Source: Leucocoprinus leucothites (lineage: Eukaryota > Basidiomycota > Agaricomycetes > Agaricales > Agaricaceae). From it: 64,000 nucleotides of DNA. Positions within the stretch are counted from its first letter, which is position 1. Each line of letters opens with the position of its first letter. Where the stretch lies: the NCBI GenBank assembly GCA_013368445.1, contig JAACJO010000005.1:1736001-1800000 (forward strand), read 5' to 3'. Below are positions 33,428 to 45,240 of the stretch, one piece after another. The notes beneath the pieces are model-generated. The model was not told where the DNA came from. It made no database searches and saw only the letters and a list, made by a program, of their open reading frames with translations. Made by a program: the position numbers and the translations under genes.

Positions 33428-34772
33428 ATGATCACTCCTATTTCATACTCTTATGTCGTCATCGCAGCCGGTGTAGGAACCTTGCTTTGGGTCACTTGGA
33501 GGAGGAAACGAATTCGCACTTATCGATACGAACTATCTACCAGAGGCACAAAGAGCAGCCTGAAAGCTGTCAGGGAGCTAGATGATTACTTCGAATTGAC
33601 GGGCGTACCACGACCTAAGCCCCTCCCGGACTTCAATATTGATGAAGCTCTACCGAGACCGTATCGCCCTTTCCGCTGGAGATATCACCAGACGATGTGT
33701 AAGTAAATCAAGCACATGATAGACCTACTACTAGGTGATGAGCTGATCCTGTCACGTTTCATCATACATCATATATTAGCACTGCTTAACATGGAGCCGG
33801 ACTGGTGGATCGAACTAGAATCAACTTATCGTGAACGTATTTCACAGCGAAAAGACCTCTACGCTCAGCACGGAACAAAGATTGTTGACTCGATGCCAGG
33901 AAGTCAAGATGCATGCCTTGAGCTCGCAGAGATGGTGATCCAATTCCTCTGCGCTCGTTATCCCAACCAATTCCATCGTGATGCTGCCGGTATCTTTCAC
34001 AATACCATTCTGGGAACCCATACGGATCTCCAGACCGTCGAGCCGTTGATTTTCCTTCTCGAGAATGTGCCAGAGGATTTTTTGATCGTTCAGGAGGACG
34101 AGAAGAGTGGATCGTATCATTTCCGTGCGGGAGTCTCAGCCTCAGCTGTGGGTTGGAACATGAGTTTGAAGATAGGCAAACCGTTGAACGAAGTACATGG
34201 GCCAGTGCCCTTTTATAAAGAGAAAATGCAATATTCCATGGACAGGTGCGCGAATTATTGCCTCGAATAAGACGAGTAGAACTTACAAAGCCCGCTATGT
34301 CAGATTTTTCTCCAAAATGACATGCGATAAACCCATTCAAAGAGGATCATGGGGTTTCGAGATAGGACAGCCGCTTTATATGCAAGCAGATGAACCACAA
34401 TGGTCCCACAGAAACATACAGGATCCAAACCTGGATATCAATGATATTTATCTTCGCGTAGACTGGCAAACTCTGAGAAGATTGCCAAAATCGCGAGCGA
34501 TAGTCTTCAACTTCAAAGCCCTATTTACACCAGTGACACACTTTCGTGAAGAGCCCTTCATCCCACGTCTCGTCGCCACTGTGATACGAGAGAGTGAAAG
34601 ACCATTCATGGAATACAAAGCGTCGTTTCATACCGAGCACAAGCTGTTGCCTTCTTTGGACAAATGGGCAAAGGAGCAGGAGGAAAAGAGCTGGGTACCA
34701 CGGGATTGGAAGGTTCGAACTTTAGACGAGAATCCCTTCTATCCAGGCTGGGAGTCGGACCATAGATACTAG
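33428..34772 (+). CDS. DUF3445 (heme-dependent oxidative N-demethylase-like) protein
   Basis: Three exons (33428-33698, 33780-34245, 34304-34772) give 401 residues. A hydrophobic N-terminus (YSYVVIAAGVGTLLWVTW) followed by RRKRIR predicts a membrane anchor. The conserved body includes KPLPDFNIDEALPRPYRPF, MEPDWWIELESTYRERISQR, LQTVEPLIFLLENVPEDFLI, RAGVSASAVGWNMSLKIGKP, LNEVHGPVPFYKEKMQYSMD, LYLRVDWQTLRRLPKSRAIV-like spacing and FTPVTHF. The DWQTLRRLPKSRAIVF block is the DUF3445 hallmark. Bacterial members include heme enzymes acting on dimethylamine-type substrates. Fungal members are largely uncharacterised, so the substrate is unknown. It converges on the WD40 gene with only about 83 bp between stops. 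Confidence 0.87.
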
Positions 34773-34855
34773 CTTGCAAAATCAATCCAAAGAGTGCATT
34801 TCCATTGCCAACAATCATTAATCATTGTGAGGTTACTGTGACTGATTCGATTTCA

Positions 34856-36477
34856 TTAATCTTCACCCATCAGATCCGCTAGCTCTCGTTCTTCGTCTTC
34901 CGTCATCTCGAAGCCTTGTGGTTCGGGAGGAGGAGAAGGCACCTTCTCGACTGGTTCTGCCTTTTGTGGAGGCGCGACAAGTTCTTAGGGCAAGAGTCAG
35001 ACTGGTAGTGATAAGGAAGACGATATACAATTACATACCGATAAGCCGCCACTTGCGGATGGTTCCATCTAAGCTAGAGCTCACAACCCAAGGCTCAACT
35101 CGAGTGATACCGTCATCACCAGTAGATTTCCGTATCCAGAGACGCAGAGCAAGGACATCATGCCAGTGCGCATCCACTACACGAATCAGCTCTGGTTCAT
35201 CAAAGGTTGACAGATCGTAGACCCGGATCATATCCTCTGAACCGGTGATCAAATATGGCTCGCCAACATCTGTGAGCCCGATAGGTAAAATACAACGTGC
35301 TTGCTTGGGATGTACGATTGGCGGTGGAGGCTTGATTTTCGATTCAGTTGGAACTTCCTGATCAAAGCCGACTTGGACTGTCTCATCCGCGGAGGCTTGG
35401 TCGTATACAGATTGGTAAACTGTGGCTAAGGGCCCAGAACAAAAGGATGCACATACCAGTCCAAAGCTGACCGTTGCCATAACTCATGTCGTTGATTCTA
35501 GTGCGATGGTAATTCAATTCTCGGGTTAGAGAAGCGCTCCATCGTGAACCGGGTTCCGAGTTTTTAGAAAGCTCCCAGACCTTGATGATACCCATTGTAT
35601 CACCTGTATACAGGACAGCCGAATTATCTGAGATGACTTTTCCTTGGATGCATTCGACAGGTCGACTGTGTGAAGATATAGAGCCCATGCTTCTCAAAGG
35701 CTTGCCGTCCAGTGGATTGGATACATCCCTTGTTCAATGGATCAGTCGAGTGAATTTTGGCGTCGGTGAACGGAGATCGCTCACCAGAAACGAACAAATT
35801 TGTCCGAGCTGCCCGAAACTAACAAGCCAAGAGAAGGAAATACATAGAGCGCCTTGACAAAATCTTCATGCGCATCAGCAGATGAGATCAGATTTTTACT
35901 CTGGCGTTGGATGTCAGATCCTGACTGATTGACATTGCCGAGTTGAAGGGATCATTCACCTCGGTGTCCCACAATTTGATCGTCTAGGCGACCCGGATAA
36001 CTCAGCAAACAGTCGCTGTGGAGTGGTATACCGTTTGACCTACTTTGTCCCAGGAGCCCGTAATCAAAATCTTCTGATCTCCAGTGCCAGGAGCCTTGTC
36101 ACAAAAGGCTAGCGTGGTAACCGGAGCAGTGTGCCCCTTGAATGTTTGCAGAGTTTTTCCGGTCTAGATCCAAACTAACCGTCAAGATGCATCAAGTACG
36201 AAGCATGGTACTCACTTCAAGGTCAATTTTTCTAGCAATGGCCGTGCTTTCTGCAATCCATGCAACTCTGCCCTGAATGATCAGCCCGAGAGCCTTGCCT
36301 GGCAAGTTGATCGGCTCTCCGATATTCTTCGTTCGTTCAGCTTTCTTCTTTCTTGCCTTTGAAGAGGTTTACTCGTTGGAAAGCATTCAAACTGTCCCTG
36401 GAGGATAGAAAACACACTTCATCGAGAACAAGATGGGCTTCGGATATGAGAAAGTTTGATGTATCAGATGTAGCCAT
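34856..36477 (-). CDS. WD40-repeat protein, function not assigned
   Basis: From ATG 36477 (MATSDTSNFLISEAHLVLDE), a 61-nt intron leads to ARKKKAERTKNIGEPINLPG. WD repeats follow: GHTAPVTTLAF with ILITGSWDKTIKLWD; HEDFVKALYVFPSLGLLVSG with DKFVRFWDV; HSRPVECIQG with LYTGDTMGIIKVWELS; HRTRINDMSYGNGQLWTAS; YLITGSEDMIRVYDLST; HWHDVLALRL with VVSSSLDGTIRKWRL. The C-terminus EDEERELADLMGED follows a Pro-rich spacer. At least six blades are visible, so a single seven-bladed propeller is likely. I cannot tie it to a named complex. The Lys/Arg-rich N-terminal stretch before the propeller and the acidic tail are features to use in a homology search. About eight exons are needed. Confidence 0.85.
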
Positions 36478-37020
36478 TTGTGTGGGGTTCGGCAAGTGAA
36501 GTTGGCAGGAAGAAAGTGCTTGATCGTCGCACTTACGTACATATCAATCGCAAATTGAAGGACATCTAAATTTGGCTAGGAAACCGCAGAGGCATATGCA
36601 AACTCTTTAAAATTGACATGGATAATAAGATATCAGAACAATTGTATATTCGATCAAAAGCCGAGTAATAGATAACAATACAGAGCAGAGGAGTATGTGC
36701 TACACCAGAAACGCCGAGGTAGAAAGACCTACGGAGCGAAGAGACAATCAATCATACAAAGCAAAGCAGAACGAGGCAGAGACAAAAAGATACATGAGAG
36801 AAGGCGATTGTCAGCGCCCCCTCGCGAAAAGGGAGGGCAGAATACAACTTTTTTGAGATTAACCATAAACCGGGTCAGCGATTAGGAGCAAAGGCACCTA
36901 TAGAATTGAAGGAAATAACAATAAGAGAGACGGAAAGGATCGTGGGGTATCAAAGAACACAGCGCTAGCATAAATAAGAGTGGACATCGGGATCGGGTCA
37001 AGTATCGCTCAACTGGATGC
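36478..37020. other. Intergenic between WD40 gene start and PKA gene end
   Basis: Both flanking genes are on the minus strand, so this holds the WD40 promoter and the PKA 3' region. A purine-rich stretch spans 36700-36840. No supported gene or RNA is seen. Confidence 0.5.
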
Positions 37021-38515
37021 TTAAAAGTCGGGAAAGTGGTATGAGAGCATATCACTGCGGATTTGCGCAGCGATCGTTGCATCGTCCTGGAAGAAACCAG
37101 GGATGTCTTCGGGAGGGGGGATTGGTAGGCTAAGGAAATTTCCTGCATCATCAGTAGAAGAGGCTCGAGGAATAATGGGGGCCTGAACCAGGATGATGAA
37201 TGATTAGCCGACAAAACGATAACGGGTCTTAGAAGAACGTACGTTGATTTCACGTCGTTCCAGGGCCTCCCAATCTACGCCTCGGAACCACGAATGCTGT
37301 AAGACATCCTGCACCCCATTGTTGACATTTCCGAGCCGTTTACTCCTGTCGGGATTCAGAAAGCCTCTGATCAGGTCCCTGGAGAGACGGTCCAATGTCC
37401 GAGGCCAGTAAACTTCACCAACGAGAATCTTTTCGTAGATACCGTATGGTGTTTCGTCGAAGAAAGGGGGGTAGCCGACAAGCATCTCATAGCAAAGAAC
37501 ACCACACGCCCACCAGTCGGCGGCTTTGCCATGGCCATCCGACTGTATAACCTCTGGCGCGAGATACTCTGGGGTGCCACAGAGCGTCCATGTACGATCA
37601 TCGACAACTTTGGCAAAACCAAAGTCAGTGAGGCGGAGGTATCCTCGTGCATCGAGAAGTAGATTTTCGGGTTTGAGGTCACGATAGACAATATTGAAAG
37701 AGTGTAGGTATCTCAGAGCTAGCACGATAGTAGAGAGATAAAAACGAGTGACGTCGGGTGTGAATCTTTGTGCGCGCCTTAAATGGGTGAAAAGCTCGCC
37801 ACCGGGAATATATGACATCAACATGTAGACGTTGAGACCATCTTGGAAAGTCGCAAAGAGGTCGACAACAAAGGGATGGTGGACGCGAGCGAGGATGTAT
37901 CGTTCGGCCTTTACATGTTCTATCTGGTGGAGCATGGAGATTTTTGTCTTGCGCAAGACTTTCATGGCGAAGAGTTGGGTAGAATGGGGTTGTGGTGATT
38001 TATGCCTGACTAAGAGCACATGGCCAAACGTTCCGGTACCTATAGTCTTCTTGTGAGAAAAACCAAGCAAGCAAGTACGGCCGTTACATACCCAGAGTAC
38101 CGCGAACTTCAAAATCCGATAACCGGATACCCCCAGGCCCTGTAGGCTGGAGATGAACTCGTTCGTTTTCGAGTAGATGGAGGGGAGGCTGAGGTTGCTC
38201 TTCAGATGGGTGTGTGTCGATTTGCATGCCACTGAAGTCGGACTGGGCGGGAGTTAAGGGCTGTGCAAACTGGTCATTTTCCTGAGAGTCTACACAGTCT
38301 TCTTCATCTTCTCCATTCATATCTTCATCCAGAAGATAGTCGTCGTCGTCGCTACTCTCACTATGACCAGGGGAAAGTGGTGGTGTGATTGGGGTGGCTT
38401 TGCGGGACATTGAAAAGTCCTGCTTCAGTGTGTAGCCGCGATGGTAGGGAGCGGCCACATGAGAATCTGTTGGAAGGGAAGTTGACCGAGGAAAAGAAAT
38501 ATTATTGGAATGCAT
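37021..38515 (-). CDS. TPK: cAMP-dependent protein kinase catalytic subunit (PKA)
   Basis: This AGC-family Ser/Thr kinase is released from its regulatory subunit by cAMP. Three exons (38092-38515, 37243-38039, 37021-37182) give 460 residues. The first 140 residues are disordered: Ser/Pro and an acidic run (SSDDDDYLLDEDMNGEDEED). The kinase domain has the Gly loop GTGTFGHV, VAIK-type Lys in LFAMKVL, catalytic YRDLKPENLLL, DFGFAK, activation loop WTLCGTPEYLAPE (with the PDK1-site Thr) and DWWACGVLCYEMLVGYPPF. The AGC tail includes FRGVDWEAL and ends YHFPDF, the PKA-type F-x-x-F terminus. This distinguishes it from Sch9/Akt kinases, which continue beyond. The long acidic N-terminus is typical of basidiomycete PKA. 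The gene lies 7 kb from the cAMP phosphodiesterase PDE1. Confidence 0.94.
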
Positions 38516-39077
38516 AGAAATGAGTGGCGATTTCAGTTGGGAAATGGGGAACGAAGAAAAAGATGTTCTAGGAGAGTGGAAGGCTTAAAAGAGATAGGAG
38601 TGGGGCGGGCTGTTCAAAAGAGCCTTTTGAATGAATAGGCCTTTGCCGGGGATCAAGCGAGAACTTCGGCAAAGAGTTAGCATGATATTGGGTGTGTTTC
38701 GGAAGAGACGCACAAATCGAAGGCGCCTGAAAGAGGCTGAAGACGCGCTGCGCAGACCTGGAGACCTTGGAGAGGCGGGGAGGAGATGGGAGGAGAGGCA
38801 GAAAGCCGGTGAGAGCTATCTGCCATTTGAACCCGCCCTCTAATGGGTGCGCCGTCACTCCGTGATGGGTCACATGTAACGCCTCCATCACCCCATCACA
38901 GCAACGTGGGCTGGCAGGCCAGCTTGACTTGGCAGGTGCTCGCTTCTCGGTTCCTTTCGTATCCCTCAGACACTCACAGCGGCTGTTTCGGCCCTTGCTC
39001 TCCTCTGTCAATGTCATCGACACTATCTTCCATGTATTAATAGCTGTCTACACCAGTTGCGCAGTCTACCATCTCTT
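38516..39077. other. PKA upstream region
   Basis: This is the promoter and leader of the minus-strand PKA gene and the 3' flank of the dioxygenase gene. It contains a GA/CT-rich leader and unspliced open frames on both strands (for example 38631-38843 plus), which I regard as untranslated leader or chance. Inverted short words (gtgatgggtcac near 38860) are present. Confidence 0.45.
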
Positions 39078-40547
39078 CTATACTCCAAATGCAAAGGTTG
39101 GAATCCCATACAGGTCACATATCCCCCGCACCTCTCCATCCTCCCCAGCCCCTGCTGCAACATACAGCGGCACAAAGTGATCCTCTCGCGGGTGTGAAGC
39201 TCGGAATCCCGCGTGCTTCGTCAGATCAAACAGCGCCTTCTTACGTTGCTCTGCCTGTTCCAATTTAGCAAACGGATCGCCTTGGACACCGAGAGGCAGA
39301 GAAAATAAAACTTACATCAGCAACTTTGATTGCGTAGTGAATTGCACTGTCAAAGGCCTTGTGGTCTTCAGTTGCAGTCGTCGGAGAGAACGATCTTCTG
39401 TCTCGCAGGTTATGAGCCGTCAATCCCCCCGACAACACAAGAATTCCCTCCTCCCTGTGTAATCCCCAGGTTCATCAACACGTCAGACTCGAAACACGAG
39501 TTTTTTTCACTATGAAGTTACTAACCGGAGTTGTGCGACCGCTTTTCCCAAAGCCCAATTCTTCTCAGGACTCATACTGGCGTCAATGGACGCCTGGACA
39601 ATTGGTATGCTCGTAAACTCCTCCCCAAACATGAGGCGGAATGGCACAAAAACGCCATGATCAAGACCTGGTCCCTGAAATCCACGCCCATCTTCGCCAC
39701 GGGGTTCAAGCTTCGACGTTGTCCTGGCAAGATATCCGCTCTATAATGCATTTCGCTTAGCTGCGCCTCCCCATGTGCCGGAAAACCTACTTCTTTGAAT
39801 AAGTCGACGACCCGCTTAGACAGCTTAGCATCACCGCGTGAAATAAATTTGAGTTCGTAAAGTTGTTGAGGGAACCCATAGTAATCCATAAGTAGAGGTT
39901 GATTCTCCCCGTAATCGGTTACTGCAATGCCAGTTCAGTCAGCTACATGCGAAAAAAAAATACTTGAGTGTAACAACAATCAAACCTAATCGTTCCCCCA
40001 AAGTCTCCCAGTGAGCGCTAAAAACTACAATTCCTTTCGGATTATACTTCTTCAACAGCGCAGGTCCAAAGTCACTCAAAAAGGTTGCCAAACTTCCTCC
40101 TGGGCCTTGGTAGCTCATCGTGGGATCACTATATCCGCCTTCTGGAAATGCCAGCATCGGGGATCCATGCGCAAAGAAAAAAGCAGGGATCTTGTCCGGC
40201 GTTGAAGGAAGTTCTTTAAGGGCATTTCGCCATCTGACTTCGGCGCTCATTCTTCGCTCAGGTAAGGTAATTGAGAATATGTGAATGAATCTCTTATTGA
40301 AAGGGGTCAGTGGTCCCAAAGTGTCCAGATTCCAGAGTGTTGAGTTGTCGCTGAAGAAGTAGGCGAGGAAGAGAGTAAGAGTTGAGATGAAGAACCAGCT
40401 AATCCAATGGTGTTTAAAGGGCATAAGCCCTGGGTGTTTCTTCGAGCTTTTAAGAGCCTTGTTGCTTTGATATTTATGGTACTGCCGTCTAAACAGTATT
40501 GACAAATGGACTAAAGGCATTGGGTCAGCAATCTCACCAAGCTTCAT
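39078..40547 (-). CDS. LigB-type extradiol ring-cleavage dioxygenase (DOPA 4,5-dioxygenase-like)
   Basis: This non-heme iron enzyme opens catechol-type rings. Homologues in plants and fungi make betalamic acid or muscaflavin from DOPA. Visible blocks are IPAFFFAHGSPMLAF, GIVVFSAHWETLGERL, VTDYGENQPLLMDYYGFPQQ, GPGLDHGVFVPFRLMFGEEF, PIVQASIDASMSPEKNWALG, EGILVLSGGLTAHNLRDR and AGFRASHPREDHFVPLYVAA, with the metal and acid-base His residues present. It ends YGIPTFAFGV at 39078-39080. The last intron (61 nt) joins KVAD to AEQRKKALFD. The join before SKLEPRGEDGRGF (about 39730) is unclear, and a GC donor gives the best protein. From ATG 40547 the protein gains about 100 residues including a hydrophobic span (WISWFFISTLTLFLAYFF). 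The in-frame ATG at 40250 (MSAEVRW) would give a soluble enzyme. Confidence 0.88.
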
Positions 40548-40895
40548 GAGCTGACTAAAATCCGTTAGCTAATGTCATGATCGCACTCAAATAAAGCTGG
40601 TGGATTGATTCCTCTCTTAAGACACGCAAGTTAAGCAGCTAGATTGAACCTTGAGGCTATTAGTGTTCCGACATCAGAATTTAAAGATGCGGTGCCTTTA
40701 CCCTTGAGCTTGGGACAGTTTGACCAGAGTTCTAGGAAGGGGGAGAGTTGGCAGCTTCCCAACTCTAAGCTTATACCGTCTTGGTTAACAACAGAAGGCA
40801 AGTGTTACTATTACTCGAGAGACCTCTCTGGTACTTACAGTGCAATTTTATCACGAAGTCAGCGATTATAACTCTTTAGATGAGTAACTACTCTA
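40548..40895. other. Intergenic, dioxygenase promoter side
   Basis: This short gap lies between two minus-strand genes. No coding frame with support, no repeat and no RNA gene was seen. Confidence 0.5.
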
Positions 40896-43800
40896 CTAGC
40901 ACGGTGACAAGATATGCTCGAGCGTACTGGTCTTTATAGGACAAGTCATTTTCCCCAACCATTCTCTCCACTCTACTTCTTTTCTTCGATATTCGACGAC
41001 TTCTTGTAATTGGCTGAATGTCGGACGATGGACCCAGAGAACGAAGATACAGTCCGAGAAATCTTTCCCTTGCTGCCGAATGTGCAAACTATTCTTTCCT
41101 GGTACAATGAATTCTGACACGTCTACCAAACCGTCGCAGGTATCCTACGATAAAAACCGCATATTCATAAGTTTACCCTGAATAAGGTATCAGTTAAACT
41201 GACCAGAATCGGCGGAGACAGCGGTAGATCTTTTCTCCCGCCCAAGAAATTGACGTTCATGAATAATCCTCCGTCTCGCGGCCAAGCCGAGGAGAGTGTT
41301 TGGACAACATTCGTGAGTACAACATCAGCCGAGCCCGATGTGGCTTTGATCTTGTCTCCTACAAGTTTTCCTAGTTCCTGAGTAGAGTAACACCCTAGCG
41401 AAATGCAATGGCTCGATGTTGTAAGTTCCCTGCTCCTGTTTGTCATCCTAAGACATTAACATGGATGAACAAACGCACGAAAGTCGCATTTTTGACCTAT
41501 TGATCCACTTCGATAATGGGTGCATGTCCGAGTCTGTTATGTCGAATACAAACTCGTAGTGGGTATCCGTAGGATGACCAGGGCTTAGAGCAATGATATG
41601 AATGAGTTTGCTAGGGGCTTGCGCTTGAGCTTCCAAGGTGGCGACGTCATGAGCTAGGCCCATGGCACAATTTATTTGTTCCTTTTCTGGTAGTGAGGTC
41701 ATCTCGACGTCCTTCAGATGGCCATCATGATCGGTCGGGGACTTAGCGGATTCATACTCTTCGTGCCATTTGAAAAGTCGGCCAAGGTCCGAGGACTCAG
41801 AAATAATCAGCGTTTTCACCGCTTGCGTGAGTTCAGTTGCACTGTTAAGGCTGTTTTCATTCCGTTCTTGTTCCAGTTGCTCTGTCGCCTTCAGTGGTAT
41901 GGTTTGAACTTTGTCAGTGATCGCTGAGTTAAAATTTTCAGCAAATGACTTTAAATTCAGCTTGGGACGTTCCCCACAGGTATTATTTCCACTTTCATGG
42001 TCCTGTTCTGCAGATATGAGGTTCGAGCCTGGGACAAAAGGCTGTTGACCCGCTGATAATGGGTCTCAGTGGTAATCGACGGATGGGAGAGTATAATGCA
42101 AACCGCTAATGTCTAGAGAAGTGGTTTGACGGATTCAAAAGAACATCAACGACCCGATGAGAACTGTTTAGCTGTACCTTGTGCGTCCGGAGATTCTACG
42201 GGTTGCTGGCCTGTTATATAAGGAGCAGGTGCTGTGGGTGCCACAGGTGGGGTCTGATTTGTTGACTAGAAATTGGCATTAAAAAAAATTGCATGTCAGA
42301 CCGGTACTTGGATCGGGTCACATGAACTTGCTTGAGATATCTGAATCGTTGGATTTGTCGTGTGCTAAGGATGAAAGAATACCTGTGATTACCAACCTGT
42401 TCAGAAGTAAACACGCCATTCATGACGAACCTGCTGAAGGTGAGAAAGTGTTGTAGATGGGGTTGGAAATACATTCTTCGTTTGGGAAAAGGTCTGTGAT
42501 CCAGGCGGGACTGGATAAGATGTTGAAGAGTGTACAACCGATGAAGGTAGTATCTGGCTACTAGTGTGTTGAAGTTTCTGTGATATCGCATCGTTACTTC
42601 CCGCTGAAAGCTGATGGTCCGAAGGAACAGTTTGAAGCTCGGCCGTCCGCCCCGTAAGTGGACGAGACACTATGGGATCTGGTGATTGGACTGGAAAAGC
42701 ACGGTTTTGGGTAGCTTCACGTTGGGTTGGCACCACAGGCGAAGGATAGCCTGGTGAGACCAACGCAGCAAGTTCTTTGTCTTGGGCGCCAGAACTAGAC
42801 ACGACGCTAGGAGTTTTCTGTGCATCGTGAGTGGCTGTTGGCACTTGTTCTGATTCAGGCTCTTTCTTGATAGAAGAGACCGAGCCCATAGATGTTAGCG
42901 TCCGTGCTTGTTGCCGTCGCTCGAAGTCCTGCAGGTCACTTTGAACGAAGACGGACAGATCCACTTTCTTTTTCCTCTTGGGTTTAACCTTGTTCACTGG
43001 TTTGGATGTGTCGTCCTTGGGTAGAGCAGTTGAGACGGCATCGCTTTGTGCAGTATGTTCAACAGGTTCTTTCCTTGATGTGCCTAAGTAGACAATTTCC
43101 GGGCTCGGACTCTGCGATATAACCGTCAGGTCCTCTTAAACTGAGACTGACTCGCATTGAGCTACCTTTCTCATTTCTTTCCCGGCTGGTTCTGGCATCG
43201 AGGACGACTGTCGGGTCCCCAAGACTACCTGTGGAACTGAGTTCTCAGAGGCAGAGGCAGATGTAAGTAAAGGTTGTCGACTTGTAGCCTAGTGAGGAAA
43301 ATGGGAAAAACTAGCTCAAAGGACGATTACGTACTTTTGGGGGACGTTTTGAGGAGCAGAAAACGACATGCTTTGGAGAGGGATTCCCTCAATAGATTGT
43401 AACATACTAGAAACGGCATCTATATGCACGGTCAGCAGTCGACGTACAGATACGAGTGGAGTAAGTCATGCCTTGAAGATGGGGCTCCACGAACCTCTGG
43501 CGGAAGGGTCTGATAGTCGCAACAAGCCTCACATAACTGGCAGTCAATGGGTGGTGGAGGAATTCTGTAGGCGCAAATGGCACTTGAAGCTCCGGAGTTT
43601 GCTGCACCTCTTGCCGAAGAGTTATCTGTGCGGTCTGTCGCGGTATAGGATAATTTCGCGTCCTGAGCAGGGTAAATGGCCTACAATGAGTAAATTCACT
43701 ATCTTTTCCATACATGAGAAACAATATTAGAAGGATTTGGCGGGGAACGCACGATCGGTCTCGCCGCAGGATAATATGCCCTATCAACACTTAGCCACTC

Positions 43801-43920
43801 GGCTAGTTTCGTCGCGGTGCTTCCATATTCCTTTATGGTTGGTATTTTCAGATTTTTTTCATACATTTTGAACAGCCTTTCGTTGTTTTTGGTAACATCT
43901 GTTCCCGATGCTTGAGACAT
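40896..43920 (-). CDS. Large basidiomycete-type protein of unknown function
   Basis: A multi-exon gene runs from ATG 43920 (MSQASGTDVTKNNERLFKMY) to TAG 40896-40898. The N-terminal segment has EYGSTATKLAEWLSVDRAYY. A long disordered middle is rich in Ser, Pro, Gln and Thr, with a basic patch VKPKRKKKVDLSVFVQSDLQ that could be a nuclear signal. The C-terminal part is folded: LAHDVATLEAQAQAPSKLIH, GHPTDTHYEFVFDITDSDMH, CISLGCYSTQELGKLVGDKI, AWPRDGGLFMNVNFLGGRKD and CDGLVDVSEFIVPGKNSLHI, then FSDCIFVLWVHRP. The V-D-x-FIVPGKNSLHI...FVLW pattern recalls beta-sandwich regions of basidiomycete proteins seen near SP-RING SUMO-ligase-like domains, but no RING is visible. The exact exons were not fully resolved. 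Function unknown. Confidence 0.65.
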
Positions 43921-45240
43921 TGGCTCAAAGTTCGTGGCGTTCTTCTTTCGAACGTGGTTGGTGAACGGTCGTCTGAGAAAAATGGTCTCTCAATGTGTTC
44001 GCTGGTTTAAAGCGTGAATTTCTGTTGCAGTATTCAAAGCCTGATCAGCTTCTTTGAGTATACCAAATGCACAAAACGTCGTGGAATAACAAGCGGTGGT
44101 GGTGATGGAGGTGGTGGTGATGGGTTTGTTCTTACACACCAGGATCATATTAAGGGGCTCCCATTTATAGGCATGCCGATAATGTCTCGATGCTGAAGCG
44201 CTGAAGCTTAGTACCGAGTGGGTAGCCTACTCTACAGGATAGTCGACTTTCTTTTCTGTGTGACAGACGGTGCAAATGAGTTCTCAACTTGAAGCAGAGC
44301 TACTCGTTGATATCAACCACTACAATTACTTCGTTCGATGGTGAGCACATCACCCTGTGAACACCGAACAACCCAGGGTTTATTTGGCCTTCTGGCATAG
44401 CTGACAGAGCTCATAATCCGCTACGATAGGCAAGTCCAGGCTCAACCGGTGATCCGAAGGGCATAAATACAACCAGGCGTCTCGTGGGCTATATGTCATA
44501 GACGCCGATCTTCTCGATACACGCATATTGACTCTGTGGCAAATCTCCCTTTCGATCGTTTTCATCAAATCAAGGACAAGCGCCCAATCATTGACGCTGC
44601 ATGCAGACAGGAAGGGGTCAGCACGAGTCAGAACACAAAGCATCACAGCCCTACCTCTTGTACTAGAAGGAGAAGGCAGTACAAGAAACACCTGGAGCAC
44701 TTCACCACGTTCCAGCACCTATAAAATAGTGGTCACCCAAGGCCTGGTTTCCTCCTATCGTCCGCCAGATCACCAAATAGACTAAATGTGAGTGATATGA
44801 TACTTGTAAACAGTTATCGACGTGCCAATCCCGTGAATTGAATCGCCCACGACAGCCTCAAAACTCCGATTTAGTACATCAATCAGTCCAACATCTGAAT
44901 TGTAAAACACCCATCAGACTCAGCGGACACTTTTCCTTGGTCTTACACAGGTGCCAAGTCACGGGCAAGAGGTCTGGCAGATTTCTCTGACCAACGTTCC
45001 ACGTTCAACACCCTTGATTCCAGGTAAGTGGACTCCATCTCACTTGATAAACAATAAGTTTCAAATTTCATCATGGACAGTGGACAGTCTGTCAAGACCA
45101 TATAGTACGCGGACAAGTTTATATATTGTTTGTCCCCTTTGCCTTAAAATACCCCAGTTAAAGCCGCACCGACACGATAGACGACAGGACACCCTTAACA
45201 ACCACCGACTTTAGCCTTCTGCTCACTGTACAACACCCGC
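43921..45240. other. Divergent intergenic region with unresolved coding signals
   Basis: This 1.3-kb gap separates the unknown minus-strand gene and PDE1. It contains a minus-strand frame at 44380-44718 (VFLVLPSPSSTRGRAVMLCV, VADYELCQLCQKAK) that could be joined upstream to GLIDVLNRSFEAVVGDSIHG near 44870. It also contains a plus-strand stretch at 44951-45009 flanked by an acceptor and a perfect GTAAGT donor. Neither yields a recognisable protein or a complete gene. A (GGT)-rich run lies near 44094-44128. Confidence 0.35.

Noticed and set aside
38631..38843. 70-codon basic plus-strand frame starting with ATG
   Set aside because: It lies antisense to the PKA leader, lacks splice partners and a recognisable domain; its Arg/Glu richness follows from GA-rich DNA.
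38568..39023. 151-codon minus-strand frame upstream of PKA
   Set aside because: It begins with a non-ATG codon, overlaps the expected PKA leader and reads as low-complexity Ser/Pro/Leu from CT-rich DNA.
42020..42040. tRNA T-loop-like word GGTTCGAGCCTGG
   Set aside because: No matching acceptor, D or anticodon arms nearby, and the stretch is coding on the minus strand (LNLKSFAENFNSAITDK context).
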